A stretch of DNA of 64,000 nucleotides, from positions 356,132,591 to 356,196,590 of the forward strand of contig NC_073693.1 of assembly GCF_029784155.1 (NCBI RefSeq). Reading direction: 5' to 3'. The stretch is from Uranotaenia lowii. Its lineage: Eukaryota > Arthropoda > Insecta > Diptera > Culicidae. The translations under genes and the position numbers were made by a program. The number at the start of each line of letters is the position of its first letter. Position 1 is the stretch's first letter. Of this stretch, positions 36,136 through 46,724 are shown in pieces. The notes beneath the pieces were generated by a model. The model did not search any database. It worked only from the letters and a program-made list of their open reading frames with translations, and was not told where the DNA came from.

Positions 36136-36682
36136 TATGAAATGAATTTGCGGCTTTATCGGTGAGGGTTAAAGAGTTGAAATGAAAGACGGATAGAAGA
36201 TCAGAAGAAAATTCTAAGGTGGTGAAAAGAGCGAAGAGCATTTGAAATAGAAGCTTGACCACATGCTAAATTCTTTGTCCCGCATCAATTAACTGTATTG
36301 AAGAAGTAGTACCCAATAGAGAAGGCACTACATTTTTCGATACAGTTAATTTTGGATGGTTCGACTGCCATGTGAGTGTGCACATGTGCCGAACGGACAA
36401 AAAATTTAGCATGTGGTTGCTCTGTTAAGTCTTCTATTGTGCGATATCGTTCCATCGATGGCTAGGTAGATTTCTTATTTTCGTTTTGTGCGGATGTTCC
36501 AACTGGATTGAGTTGTCGCATACGGTCAACGGTCAGAAATCTTGGCCTAACTATTTTCGATTATCGGAACGATGTTTTGTAATTGATTTTTATAGCTGAA
36601 TTATTTTTATTATTTTAAGAGGAGAAATCACCGTGAATTTGTTTTATGAAATGAATTTGCGGCTTTAACGGTGAGGGTTAAA
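36136..36682. repeat. 38-bp direct repeat bracketing a fold-back relative
   Basis: A 38-bp sequence beginning TATGAAATGAATTTGCGGCT occurs at 36136-36173 and 36645-36682 with one mismatch. Between them, 36258-36281 and 36394-36417 are inverted repeats, and AATTAACTGTAT/ATACAGTTAATT form an inner pair. The insert shares text with the 526-bp palindrome at 10315-10840. Confidence 0.7.
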
Positions 36683-37639
36683 TTTTTACCTTCCTAGAAA
36701 ACTACCCGAAACTGGCTTCTTATTATTACTTGATTTAATAGGAAGTTTTTTTTCCCATCTCGCGTAAACAACTAAACTCCCATATATTCACAAATTTCCT
36801 CAGGGCTTTTCCCTCTTCTTTTTCTGCAAAATCTAGAAACATGGTTTCTCTTTTTCCCTTTTAAATTCACTTTTTTCACTTTTTCACTTTTAAATTTTAC
36901 CTTTCCCAACATTAAAATTTATGATGAATTCAATGGGCTTTTTATGTCACTAACAATTGCTTCACAAATTGCGAACAGATTTTTCATTTCAATTTTCAAA
37001 CCATTTTTGTATCTTATCTCCACATTTTCTCATTGATCCACTGCGTCAACTTCACCACAAATTTACCCTTTCATGATTGCTGATAACAATGACTTTCTCC
37101 ACAATCGATAGGATACTTAAACCAATTTCATATCAAGACTGCATTGATTACTCCACATCTTACATCCCTTTTTACATCACGAATCATCTTCTAATTGCTC
37201 GGAGCTTTGTCATACCTATGTATGTATGTTGGCGTAAGACACAATTCTACGTCAAAAATACTATTTGATTCTTTTTTTTAACTTCAAATTGCAGGCTTAA
37301 GCAGACTCAAATTTTTACAAAATAAAATAATTTTATCAAGTGTTTATTTTTCATCAACTTTGGTTATCGACAATTCGTAGTTCCAACTCTTTTTAAACAA
37401 TTTAATACGCTGTTGCTTTCTCGACTCAATTTGATCAATGAGACATCGAACTCTTGAAGATTTGGCATTAATATTCTGGAGATTCGTCATTGTTATTTTA
37501 AAGATTTTGTAAAAAGTGTTATTCGAAATATGACATTCCATGTCTCAGATTTGAATTGGATACTGACATTTTGATTGACAAGATTTTTCATTAATATCTG
37601 AAGAATTGGAATTATCTTGAAGCTTGGAATCTTCATCAC
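36683..37639. other. No recognised gene
   Basis: AT-rich DNA with short frames only, lying just left of the Tc1-like composite. No element ends or exon signals are convincing. Confidence 0.45.
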
Positions 37640-38486
37640 TACAGTGAGCGAAATAAGAATAGTACCACTATGTGTTTTGCTTGTTAAAATATGAATTATT
37701 TAAAATCACAAAAATTTTCTTTAACAGTTTGTTATCAATTGTTCATAAGTTTACTTTTTTTTGACGTAGCAATTGGCGTTAAGGACCAAAATTTTGAAAA
37801 AAAGGGTGCGAAATAAGAATAGTATCACATGAATTTTTCACCAAAAACAAGATTATCTTTAAAAATTTAATGTGTAAAAGTGAATAATAATGCTTCTACG
37901 AATTACTTGAATAGATAACTGCATTTTCAAGACTTTTCCAGATTTCCAAAGGTTTCTAAAGGTTTTAAAAGGGGGTTTTAAGGGATGCTCCTCTAGCGTA
38001 AAGGAATTTGATATTCGAGCTATCAAACTTTATCAGACTGCTCGATTTTTTCATGATTTTCATGATGAAACATAGATTTGAGGCTGAATTTGAATCCAAA
38101 AAACAGTTTGGAATTAAAAAATACTAAAGACACATTCCACGCGCTTGTACCGCTCAAAAGTGATTTTTATCCGTTCGCGTATCAAAACATCTCAAAATTG
38201 TCTATAATTTTGATAATTCAAATCACACAAAACCAACGGAAAAATGAGAAAAAAGTTTTTTTACACATGTTTTAGATGATTTTGAAAATCAGTTTTTTTG
38301 TTGAAAAAAGTGGTGTTTTTGACAACTTTTACAAAATCATTAATTTTAATATATGGATGATTTTGTTTTGGAAATATTTTTAATATGTTAAGAAGCCAAA
38401 AAACACGGCTTCATTTTGTACAAAAAAGAATTTGTTTATATTCAATGTAGTTGGTTTGAAAAGCGAACAAAAACAGTCGCAAATGA

Positions 38487-40442
38487 GTGAATTCACGTCA
38501 CAAAAAATGGGAAGTTTTAAATTTTACGAGAAAACTCTGACTTTTTTTTAAATAAAAAATGAAATTTTCTTTGAAAATGATAAGACGATTCTAAAACTCT
38601 GAAATTTATAGAAATCGTTTGGAATCTAGCTGAGTTACAACAGCACAAATGAGTGAATTCACGTCACAAAATTTGATTTTTTGTTAAATTTTATATGAAA
38701 AATCTGCTCTGAAAGCTGTTTTGACCCTCCAGATGGTCGGATTTTTACAAATCGAGCATGATTTAGTTGATTTTTTTAATAAGTTCATTTTTTTCAAATA
38801 AAAATACAAAAGAAAAAATAATTTTTTTTTGTGAATCTTTAAATGAAGAAAGTAGTAATTTTAACATATGATCCCTCAATATGTTGCTATTCAAGTGCCA
38901 ATCAAAATAAGGAAACAATTAGGTGCAGATACTGAAAATTTATGATTGTAAAAGTCGGAACAACAAAATATCGTTTTTGAAAGTGTATATAAAATTTGAT
39001 GGCTCCAAAGAATGGTTCAGTATAACCACAGTAAAGCTTAGTTCTTTTAGAAATGGGACAGTTACGAATGCCTGTATCTAAAAAACCATTCGTTTGAACG
39101 AAATACTTTCTATGAAGAAAAAGAAGGCAATGTTATTATCTTTCATGAAAAAATTTGAAAAAAAATATTTACCGTTTTTTGTTAAAGAAATTTCTACTTT
39201 ACTCTTGGTATATCCCATTGGCCGGCGCACACTTTTTTCAGTCATGGTATTGATCAGTTTCTCCAACTTATACTTCGTAAAATCTATATTTTAGGTAGCT
39301 TCACCCTCCTTCTTCAATTTCTGATACTTTTTGGTCCAATACTTCTCTGGAAACTGGAAACTGGAAGCATTTTAGTGGATAGAGTGGTTTCGAGATGATC
39401 AAATTTTATTATTTTTGACCACATTTTTGAACGTTTTTTCTTCGGTACCTGTTTTTCAGCTTAAGAGTTTTGGAACTATCAAAAGTTGTTTGTTTGAGGT
39501 TGGATTTCAATGAGTCATCACTAGGCAACACTTTCAGCTTATCGGAGAAAATTGTTTTGGACATTTCAGCGATCTACCCTTAGTTTTTCGTTTATTGAAA
39601 ATTAAAAATGCTGATATGAGACTTGACTTCCTTGATGATCCTTAACCGTTGTTGCCGATCATGTGCTTCTCTCCAATGCTTGATTTTAACTTTGTGGACA
39701 TTATTGATAGTGTTTGCATACTTATCCACCACAAAAACTCAGTAATTCTTTGAATAATCAACGGTGTTGTCAGCTATCAATTTGATAATGACGTATTTTC
39801 AAGGAAACTGTGCAAAATTATTTTTTTCTTTTTCTCTTGCATCGTACATATCTCAAAAACACGTAAATTTTAAATTTTGAAAAAAATAGGGCGAATAGTA
39901 CTTTTTACAGGCAACAAAATGCTGTCAAAATTTTCAATATCCAATAACTAGTTAACGAGCTATTAGCAAATGAAAGTGTCCCATTTCTAAAAGAACTAAG
40001 CTTTATAACTTTATATTTCGTGACGTGAATTCAGTCAACTACCCTGTTCTTTTTGAACTGAGTGAATTCACGTCACAACTTCAAATAAGCATAACTTCGT
40101 TCGTTGTTTTTCAATCGAAAAGTTCTGTACATCAAATTGTGGGTAATTGTTTTCTTTACAACTCATTCGAAGACACCGATATTCTATTTCCACAGAGAGA
40201 ACAGGAAATCAAAGATGTATGTACTAAAGTCTGAAATGGTTAATTCTAGCGTGAATTCACGTCACAAAAATAATTAATCACAACAAAAACAACTTAAATT
40301 TTAAAATGACCAAATTATATTCATTTTGAAGGAAATTCAATTTGTGACCGTTTACTACAATTTTTTTCATTTTCAAGAAAACTGGTTGACTTATAGAATG
40401 ATAACAATGCAGAAAAGTCAGGAAAAGCGATTTCACGTCACG
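38487..40442. repeat. Repeated 16-bp palindromic motif GTGAATTCACGTCACA
   Basis: Copies lie at 38487-38502, 38653-38668, 40062-40077 and 40251-40266. A partly matching inverted copy is at 40019-40033 and a partial one at 40430-40442. The motif contains the palindrome GTGAATTCAC followed by CGTCACA. It occurs only in the interior of the Tc1-like element, on both sides of the nested element at 39034-40003. Confidence 0.8.
39034..40003. mobile_element. Nested 970-bp TA-flanked element (AAGCTTAGTTC ends), copy A
   Basis: The inverted ends (AAGCTTAGTTCTTTTAGAAA at 39034; complement ending at 40003) continue for about 27 bp and are flanked by TA (39032-39033, 40004-40005). A related copy lies at 48755-50725. 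The minus strand has protein-like pieces such as REAHDRQQRLRIIKEV (about 39636-39683), but no intact transposase. Confidence 0.82.
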
Positions 40443-40493
40443 GTGGAATGTGTCTAAAGGTTTTTTATTATCAAACACTATTTATCTAGTTTT

Positions 40494-41009
40494 AAGTCAT
40501 AGATGGCAGCACTATCTTGCAATTAAACCACATTCATGCCCATTTTCGAATATCCGGGATTAGTTAGGGTGTGCTGAGTGATTTTGGTCAAGAAATAAGT
40601 ACATGGTACCGTGTGAACGTCCGGAAATTCTAAGATCACTAAATCTTAAAAAAATAGAGTTGCATAAAGGTCACTAAATTTTAGTGACTAATAGTTAATT
40701 TTTTGGACCGAATATCAGAATAAAGGTGTATTTTGCGATGGAGCTTGAAGGACCAGACGGCTAGCAGTATTATTGGTATGATTTGCAATTGAATCGGAAG
40801 CTGAGATAAGCAGGAATTTTGGCGGTTGTACATTCTTATACTGGTGATTCTTTTGCAAATCCGGAAAAGCTTTCTGGAGCGTTAACTTCCACAAAACTGT
40901 GATGGGAAAATACCTCAAAATGATGAATATGGGCCTAAATAAACCTGGAAAATCAATAATGAGACTTAATTTGGTATAAACTGCAAGATAGTGCTGCCAT
41001 CTACGGCTT
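40494..41009. mobile_element. Nested element with TAGATGGCAGCACTATCTTG ends
   Basis: The left end (40494-40522) and the complement of the right end share AAG.C.TAGATGGCAGCACTATCTTGCA. It interrupts the right arm of the Tc1-like element, because similarity to the left arm resumes on both sides. No coding is seen. Confidence 0.78.
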
Positions 41010-41350
41010 GAATCTGGAATAAGTTTGGTTTACTGAAAAAAAAAATCAAAGTTTTTGATTTCCAACCCATTTTTTTCTGATTAAAAATAAATCCCGAATG
41101 TTTGTTTCATCATTTCACGTAATTTTAATGAAGAAAGTAAGTAGTTTGGTAAAGAATGACACTTCAAATATAAAATTCCTTAACGCTTGAGGAGCATCTC
41201 TTAAAACCCTCTTTTAGAACCTTCGAAAACCTTTGGAATTCTAGAAAACTCCTTAAAATGCAGTTATCTATTCAAATAATTCGTAAAAGCACTATTATTT
41301 ATTTTTACACAGTAAATTTTTAAAAATAATCTTGGTTTTGTTGAAAAACT

Positions 41351-42499
41351 ATGTGCTATGCCAGTGAATTGCATACAGCGATTGGTAAAAAACTGCAGGT
41401 GGACTCAATATATGTCGACTTTGCCAAAGCCTTTGATAAAGTGCCGCATATGATCGTGATCGAGAAACTTAAGCGCTACGGATTCCCAGAATGGGCAATC
41501 AAATGGTTGCATTCCTACCTGTTACATCGTCATGGATTTATAAATATTTGTGGAATTCATTCCACTAGTTTCGATATGCCGTCTGGTGTTCCACAGGGAA
41601 GTCACTTAGGACCGCTTATCTTTGTGATTTTCATTAACGATCTTGCAACTTTCATTCAATCGCCAAAGCTACTGTTCGCAGACGATTTGAAAATCTACAG
41701 GATCATTGACTCGAGAGTGGACTGTGCTGCGCTTCAAGAAGACATCAATAGACTACTCGCATGGTGTGGAAAACATGGGATGGAAGTAAACGCCGATAAG
41801 TGCAAGTGTATCAGTTTTTTTAGAACCAGAACCTCCGTGCCCTTCGAATACGCTTTTGGTGGCACTCCACTTGAAAGAGTTGTCACCATTAAGGATCTAG
41901 GAGTAACCTTTGATCAGAAGCTATCGTTTAATCAGCATATCGCGACAACAACAGCTAAAGCCTTCGCTATGTTTGGATTCCTGCGAAGAAATACTTTAAG
42001 CTTCGAGGACCCATATGCTCTCAAGACAGTGTTCTGCTCTTTAGTGCGAAGTGTCTTGGAATATGCGGCACCAGTTTGGGCACCCTACCACTCTGTTCAT
42101 ATCGAACGGATCGAACGAGTTCAGAAAAAGTTTCTTCGTTATGCTCTGCGTCGACTGCCCTGGCGAGACCCCGTAAGGCTACCGCCTTACTTACAAAGAT
42201 GCGCTCTTCTGTCTATATCGTCTCTGAGTCAAAGAAGAACATATTTGCAAAGAATGTTTGTATACGATATCCTGACAAACACTGTTGACTGTCCACAATT
42301 GCTCCAAAGCTTGAGTTTACACGCCCCAGCACGCCGTTTGCGCAACCAAACCACCTTCTGGCTACCTAGAAGCAGAACAGTTTTTGGACAAAACCACCCG
42401 CTTAATCGATGTTGTCAAGTCTTCAACGATGTTTCACACTTGTTTGACTTCAATGTATCCAAATCAATGTTTAAATGTGCAATCCGTGACGTTCCCTAG
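41351..42499 (+). CDS. Reverse transcriptase fragment (LINE ORF2 C-terminal part), 382 aa
   Basis: The open frame contains RT blocks in order: YVDFAKAFDKVPH (residues about 22-34), GVPQGSHLGPLIF with the following FINDL (about 79-97), catalytic LLFADDLKIY (about 107-116), and GMEVNADKCKCISF (about 142-155). The post-RT region (IKDLGVTFDQKLSFNQHI, LRRLPWRDPVRLPPY) follows to a natural stop. The palm-domain Asp residues are kept. The N-terminal endonuclease domain is absent because the copy is 5'-truncated. The first Met is not a real start. It could not support its own retrotransposition. Confidence 0.9.
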   Translation: MCYASELHTAIGKKLQVDSIYVDFAKAFDKVPHMIVIEKLKRYGFPEWAIKWLHSYLLHRHGFINICGIHSTSFDMPSGVPQGSHLGPLIFVIFINDLATFIQSPKLLFADDLKIYRIIDSRVDCAALQEDINRLLAWCGKHGMEVNADKCKCISFFRTRTSVPFEYAFGGTPLERVVTIKDLGVTFDQKLSFNQHIATTTAKAFAMFGFLRRNTLSFEDPYALKTVFCSLVRSVLEYAAPVWAPYHSVHIERIERVQKKFLRYALRRLPWRDPVRLPPYLQRCALLSISSLSQRRTYLQRMFVYDILTNTVDCPQLLQSLSLHAPARRLRNQTTFWLPRSRTVFGQNHPLNRCCQVFNDVSHLFDFNVSKSMFKCAIRDVP

Positions 42500-42576
42500 C
42501 ATTAACATAACTTTAATTTAATCATAAGTGATTTTAATACTCGGTCTGTATGACGGCAGTCAAAGACTTAAATAAA

Positions 42577-42602
<26 letters not shown>
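41353..42602 (+). mobile_element. 5'-truncated jockey/CR1-like LINE with poly(A) tail
   Basis: The fragment starts inside ORF2 and runs through a short 3' UTR to AATAAATAAA and about 25 A residues (42578-42602). It splits the right inverted repeat of the Tc1-like element, right beside the inner direct repeat at 42608. An imperfect target duplication (AAAAACTATGT before, AAACTAAAGT after) is visible. The open frame and long A-tail point to a recent insertion. Confidence 0.92.
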
Positions 42603-42607
<5 letters not shown>

Positions 42608-42812
42608 GTGGTAATATTCTTATTTCGCACCCCTTTTTTCACATTTCTGGTCCTCAACGCCAATTTCTACGTCCAAAAAAAGTAAACTTATGCTTGAATT
42701 ATCCGTTGAACAATTCAGAACAAACTGTTAAAGAACATTATCGTGATTTTAAATCATTCATATTTTAACAAGCAAAACACATAGTGGTACTATTCTAATT
42801 TCGCTCACTGTA

Positions 42813-43250
42813 TCTTGCATGTAGGGAATATATTAATATCTTAAATATTTTGGTGTTTTTTTTTCAAGGATTGGATATTATATCTATCTGAAAAAAAAAT
42901 CACATCTTGAAAAGCATTAAAATCTTGAAGATATGACATTGATTACAGATTTGTTCTAGAACAATCTTGGGAATAAACATTTAACATTAAACTCAAAGAT
43001 TTTGATTCTGAGAAACTTGCTTATTTCTATACTCAGAAAAACGTACGTTTCTTGAAATTTTGCATCCATATTTAACAAATTGGGCATAATTTTTTTCACC
43101 AATAGATCTGTCAATGTTCCGCCTTTTTTTTAATATTAGGAATAGATTGCACTTTACGAGCAATTTTATGTATTTTCCATCTGAATTCCCACCCAAAACA
43201 CCTTTCGCCATTAATTACTTCTCCGCTATCTTATCGCGTTGATTGGTGAA
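42813..43250. other. No recognised gene
   Basis: AT-rich DNA right of the Tc1-like composite, with no exon signals I trust. Confidence 0.45.
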
Positions 43251-44200
43251 TTATACCGAGTGAAACCAAACTGAGCGTGTCCTATCGCTAAATCGGATTT
43301 TCTCACAGCACCTGGCCAAAAGCAGCGCATCAGTGGACGACAGCCATTGGCGGTGGTCGAATGTTTGCAAAACATTTATCTTGGTCAACCATATATTGAC
43401 CCGGGCGCGAAAATAATCAAACAAACTCTAATTCCCCACCTTCAATTTAGCAAACTTTTTGACAACTTCGATGCTACCATCCGCTCCTCGAAATACCTTT
43501 CCGCCCACTGAAATTTGATTAGGCTCAAATGAGTTATTAGAGCCTCGACGACCACGTTTAGGAAAATGCTAATTATACAGCCAAGAGCAGGTGTGGGAAT
43601 TGTGCTGCAATCGGAGCGGCCATTTTGATGGGTCCTGGGCTCCCATTAGTTTATTATTTGGTGGGAATTTATAGCCAGCCCCGTCACGTGACGCTAATTT
43701 CCCGTCCTATGTACATTTAAATGTTGTTTGAATGGCAGCTGCTCGCTCCATTTGTCTGTGTGTATTTACATTCATTCCTACATATGTACATACACATCTG
43801 CAGTCAATTGCACGAACGAGCTCGCGCAGTCCCAGGTGTAATTATTCCGATTGATGAACGAATCTAATTGATTTCGTTTTGGCCGCTCTGAATGGGACGG
43901 AATGGTCGGCAGATGGCGCAGATTTGTAATTCCGGACAACCGATTAAGCGCATGGTAATATAAATTGCACCTGTGCCTCCGATGCTTATAGTGAATGTGG
44001 AAATGTGACCATTAATGGGAGTAGTTCCACTTCCGGTGGGTTAATTTGTCCTTTACATGAGCGTAGTGTGTTGTTTTTATTGAATTTGAAAAATTGTTTA
44101 TGTCAGCTATTAAATACACACTTGTCCTGGATTAAACTAATACGTGCGCTTAATGTGGGATGATGAATGTCATAATAATTCTCCGGAATGTGTGGAGCCA
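43251..44200. promoter_or_regulatory. Candidate intronic regulatory region with E-box cluster
   Basis: Four CAGGTG/CACCTG sites lie at 43309-43314, 43588-43593, 43833-43838 and 43968-43973. CACGTG (43685-43690), CAGCTG (43736-43741) and CAATTG (43805-43810) are between them, with several TAATT homeodomain-type cores (for example at 43570 and 43838). The stretch is less AT-rich than its neighbours and shows no transposon ends. It lies 350 bp to 1.2 kb upstream of the LDLa exon. Function is inferred from motif density only. Confidence 0.4.
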
Positions 44201-44552
44201 ATAAACGGTACTTAAATTGTGCTGTATAATTTATTTTGAACAAATTTTAATTGGTGACACATTTTGAGAATTTATTTCCGAAATTGTATAAATTTTAAAC
44301 AAGTATTTTCAATAATTGACAACATCACAACCTTAAAGATTGAGCTTTGATATTTTTGAGATTGAATTTTAATGTCTGAAAATTTTTCCAAGAATATCTT
44401 AAATTTTGGACATTCATATCTTGAAGATTTGTTATTGAAGGTTTGTACTATTTATATTGAAAATAATTTTTTTTTTTCAAGATTTCATATTATTGAATTG
44501 AAAGTTCAAATACTAACATAATCGTTTTTTTCCTTCTTCCGAATATTTTCAG

Positions 44553-44690
44553 TGAATGGAACGCTGCAGTGTTTGGAGCGCCAATTCCGGTGCCGGGATG
44601 GCCATTGCATCCACGTGAGCTTCGTTTGTGATGGTGATCCGGATTGTGCCGACGGAAGCGACGAGGACCCGCTGGAGTGTAAAATAACAG
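44553..44690 (+). CDS. Single exon encoding an LDL-receptor class A domain
   Basis: A 138-bp exon lies between a strong acceptor (pyrimidine tract then TTTTCAG ending at 44552) and a donor (GTTAGT at 44691). Translation gives six cysteines in LDLa order: QC, FRC, GHC, FVC, PDC, LEC, with the calcium-binding signature [13 protein letters not shown]. Both introns are phase 1, so the exon is a symmetric, shuffle-ready LDLa module. The domain binds calcium and ligands outside the cell in lipoprotein receptors, perlecan-like matrix proteins and some proteases. The parent gene cannot be named from one module. No neighbouring exon is found in the window, so flanking introns are long. Confidence 0.92.
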
Positions 44691-44880
44691 GTTAGTTTAC
44701 TGTAGGGGTTTGTTTTTTGTCAAACTAAGATGAAGTTTCGGGTACACCTTGATTATTTTTTTTTCTCCTGTGAATCCTGTAGATCTTGTGAACTAAAGTT
44801 AAAAAAAATGGTTAATTATTTGCATCATAATTTCACTTTGTTTCAAAAATTAAGTTGGCAGATTCAAAAATTAAGTTAGC

Positions 44881-45130
44881 TGCCGACCGTGGCCTAGAGG
44901 ATAGCGTTTCAGTCTTCTAAGCCAGAGGTCATGAGATCGAGTCTCGGTCACGGCATACATAGTACACTTTCTGTGGGTTAGTGGTGTTAGCATTAGTAAG
45001 ATGCTTGTAAGACCATTATATCCTTGAAAGATGTACGCTTTAGTCCTAAGTAGAATTTAGATCTCTTCAAAGAAACATGAAGTTTCACTGAGATCATATA
45101 TGTGTGTGTTCGTGTTTTAGAACAATCCAC
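44881..45130 (+). mobile_element. tRNA-derived SINE (tRNA-Arg-like head)
   Basis: The head reads TGGCCTAGAGGATAGCG (A-box-like), CTTCTAA in anticodon-loop position (TCT, Arg) and GAGATCGAGTC (B-box-like), ending near CACGGCA. Stems pair poorly, so this is not a working tRNA. AAGTTAGC occurs on both sides (44873-44880, 45131-45138), a possible 8-bp target duplication. It lies 190 bp past the LDLa exon, within the presumed intron. Confidence 0.6.
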
Positions 45131-45138
45131 AAGTTAGC

Positions 45139-45769
45139 AAAAAAGTGTTAGCTTTTTGTTTAGATTTACTCTTACCGGTTCAGTGGTTTTTGTATAACAA
45201 TTGATTTTATACATTTCAAGAAATTCAGCTACATGCTTTTCATCTTAGTTGACAATTTATATTATAAAGTTATTTCCAATTAGTTGTTTTTAACGTTTTG
45301 AACCTATTTTTTAAGTTTCAATTTTTATTTATTAACTACCTAGCCTATTTTAACCTTCTAAACTAAGGTTTTTTTACGCTTTATGATATCCGTCGTTAAC
45401 GCATAGGACTTGGAATATTTCCGCTCAAAAAAATTGTTGATTCGTGGAAGCCGTTTAGAAGAATCGTGCTGGTGGCAAAAAAAAAACATTTATGAATAAG
45501 TCGTGTTAAAAAAAGTTAGCAAAATCAAACCGCTTAACTAAACCTTAGTGTATTTACATAAATTCAGACAGTCTAGTTCCTAATTCGTGACGAAGTTCAA
45601 AAAGTTCTTGGCGTTGGATAAATGGGTCGAAACCCCCCAGCCGATGGACTTCTGAGGTTCTTGTACTGTAAATTGTTACTTCCCGATCGTGGTAATAGTT
45701 TACATTTCAAATTCGATTAGTGAAGCGGTTTTGGATGATTTGAAGTTTTTTCAGATGTATATAAAAAAC
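45139..45769. other. No recognised gene; presumed intron
   Basis: AT-rich DNA between the SINE and a CCGGGC-type repeat. No exon-like segment with splice sites is seen. Confidence 0.45.
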
Positions 45770-46112
45770 CTAGCAAAATCCGGGCATTTGATTTCAAAAC
45801 TGACGACTAAATATCCGGGCAAATTTTGTCAAATCACAGAAATCACTCAACAAAAATCATGAAAATAAAAATTGAAAGAAAAACATCATAATTCATCGAC
45901 AGATTATTTTGACTTGCTAAAAAAAAATTGATTTTCGAGGCATTACTAAAACATTTTGTTTTGTTTTTGGTTTGATTTGATAAATAAAGTGAATAAATCC
46001 AGGCAAAATCCGGGCATTTTTTAAGTTTATCCGGAAAACCTGGCCGGGCCGGACTGTTCCATAATTTTAAATTGATTATCCCGGCAAACCCGGGAAATTT
46101 GACAACCTTAAT
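45770..46112. repeat. CCGGGCA-rich dispersed repeat, copy 2
   Basis: The stretch contains AAAATCCGGGCATTT twice and CCCGGCAAACCCGGGAAA. It ends TTGACAACCTTAATC, the complement of AAGGTTG found at the left end of the copy at 57388-57872. The left boundary is uncertain. Confidence 0.6.
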
Positions 46113-46724
46113 CTAGCATAGGGTATACGTTTTTTTTAAGTCAATGGTGATATGCAAAGATTTCATTTCAAGGATTTTTATCCTGAGCGATAACAACTAT
46201 TTTAAATACAACGCAAAAGCGATCGAAATTTAGGGTTTTGAGATAACATTATTAGGTGACTTTCAGAACCTTAAAAATAGCTGTGATTATTGCTCCACTA
46301 TTTCGTTTCACAACATTGATTTAAATTTGTTATTTAATATTCCGAAATTCGATGTTTTAAAAACATAATCAAAAACAATGATTTAAAATAGTTAGATTTA
46401 AATGTTTTGTTTTTAACCTTAATTTTAAGTAATCATTGGGATCAACATGTGATCCGTTGATCAGAAATAAATAACAAATAACAAATAACAAAAGGCATCA
46501 CTTTGTGGTAATAATATTAACTTTGAATTCAGAATTATTTATAATCCTTTAAAGAAGAGCTTTTTGCTAAAGAGTGCTCATATAAAAAAAAAAGTTTATC
46601 GTCAACTGGACATGCCACTAGATTTTGCGACTTTACAAAAGACTTTTTTAAATCATGCTGAGGACAGATATTAGGAATAATCATGGAAAATGAACACTAG
46701 GAGATATCAGATATTTTTTGTCAC
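46113..46724. other. No recognised gene; presumed intron
   Basis: AT-rich DNA with no features I can support. Confidence 0.4.

Larger units (their letters stand above)
37642..42810. mobile_element. Tc1-like element with long IR/DR ends, carrying nested insertions
   Basis: Terminal inverted repeats start CAGTGAGCGAAAT and are flanked by TA (37640-37641, 42811-42812). The left arm can be followed for about 500 bp (37642-38150). The right arm is broken into 42603-42810, 41020-41345 and 40430-40490 by two insertions. Each arm carries two copies of GCGAAATAAGAATAGTA (left 37648 and 37808, 160 bp apart), the IR/DR layout of some Tc1 elements. No transposase of its own is visible. Subtracting insertions leaves roughly 2.4 kb. 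Confidence 0.88.

Noticed and set aside
44881..44955. Functional tRNA-Arg gene
   Set aside because: A- and B-box resemblance is good, but acceptor, D and anticodon stems do not pair properly and a SINE-like body follows.
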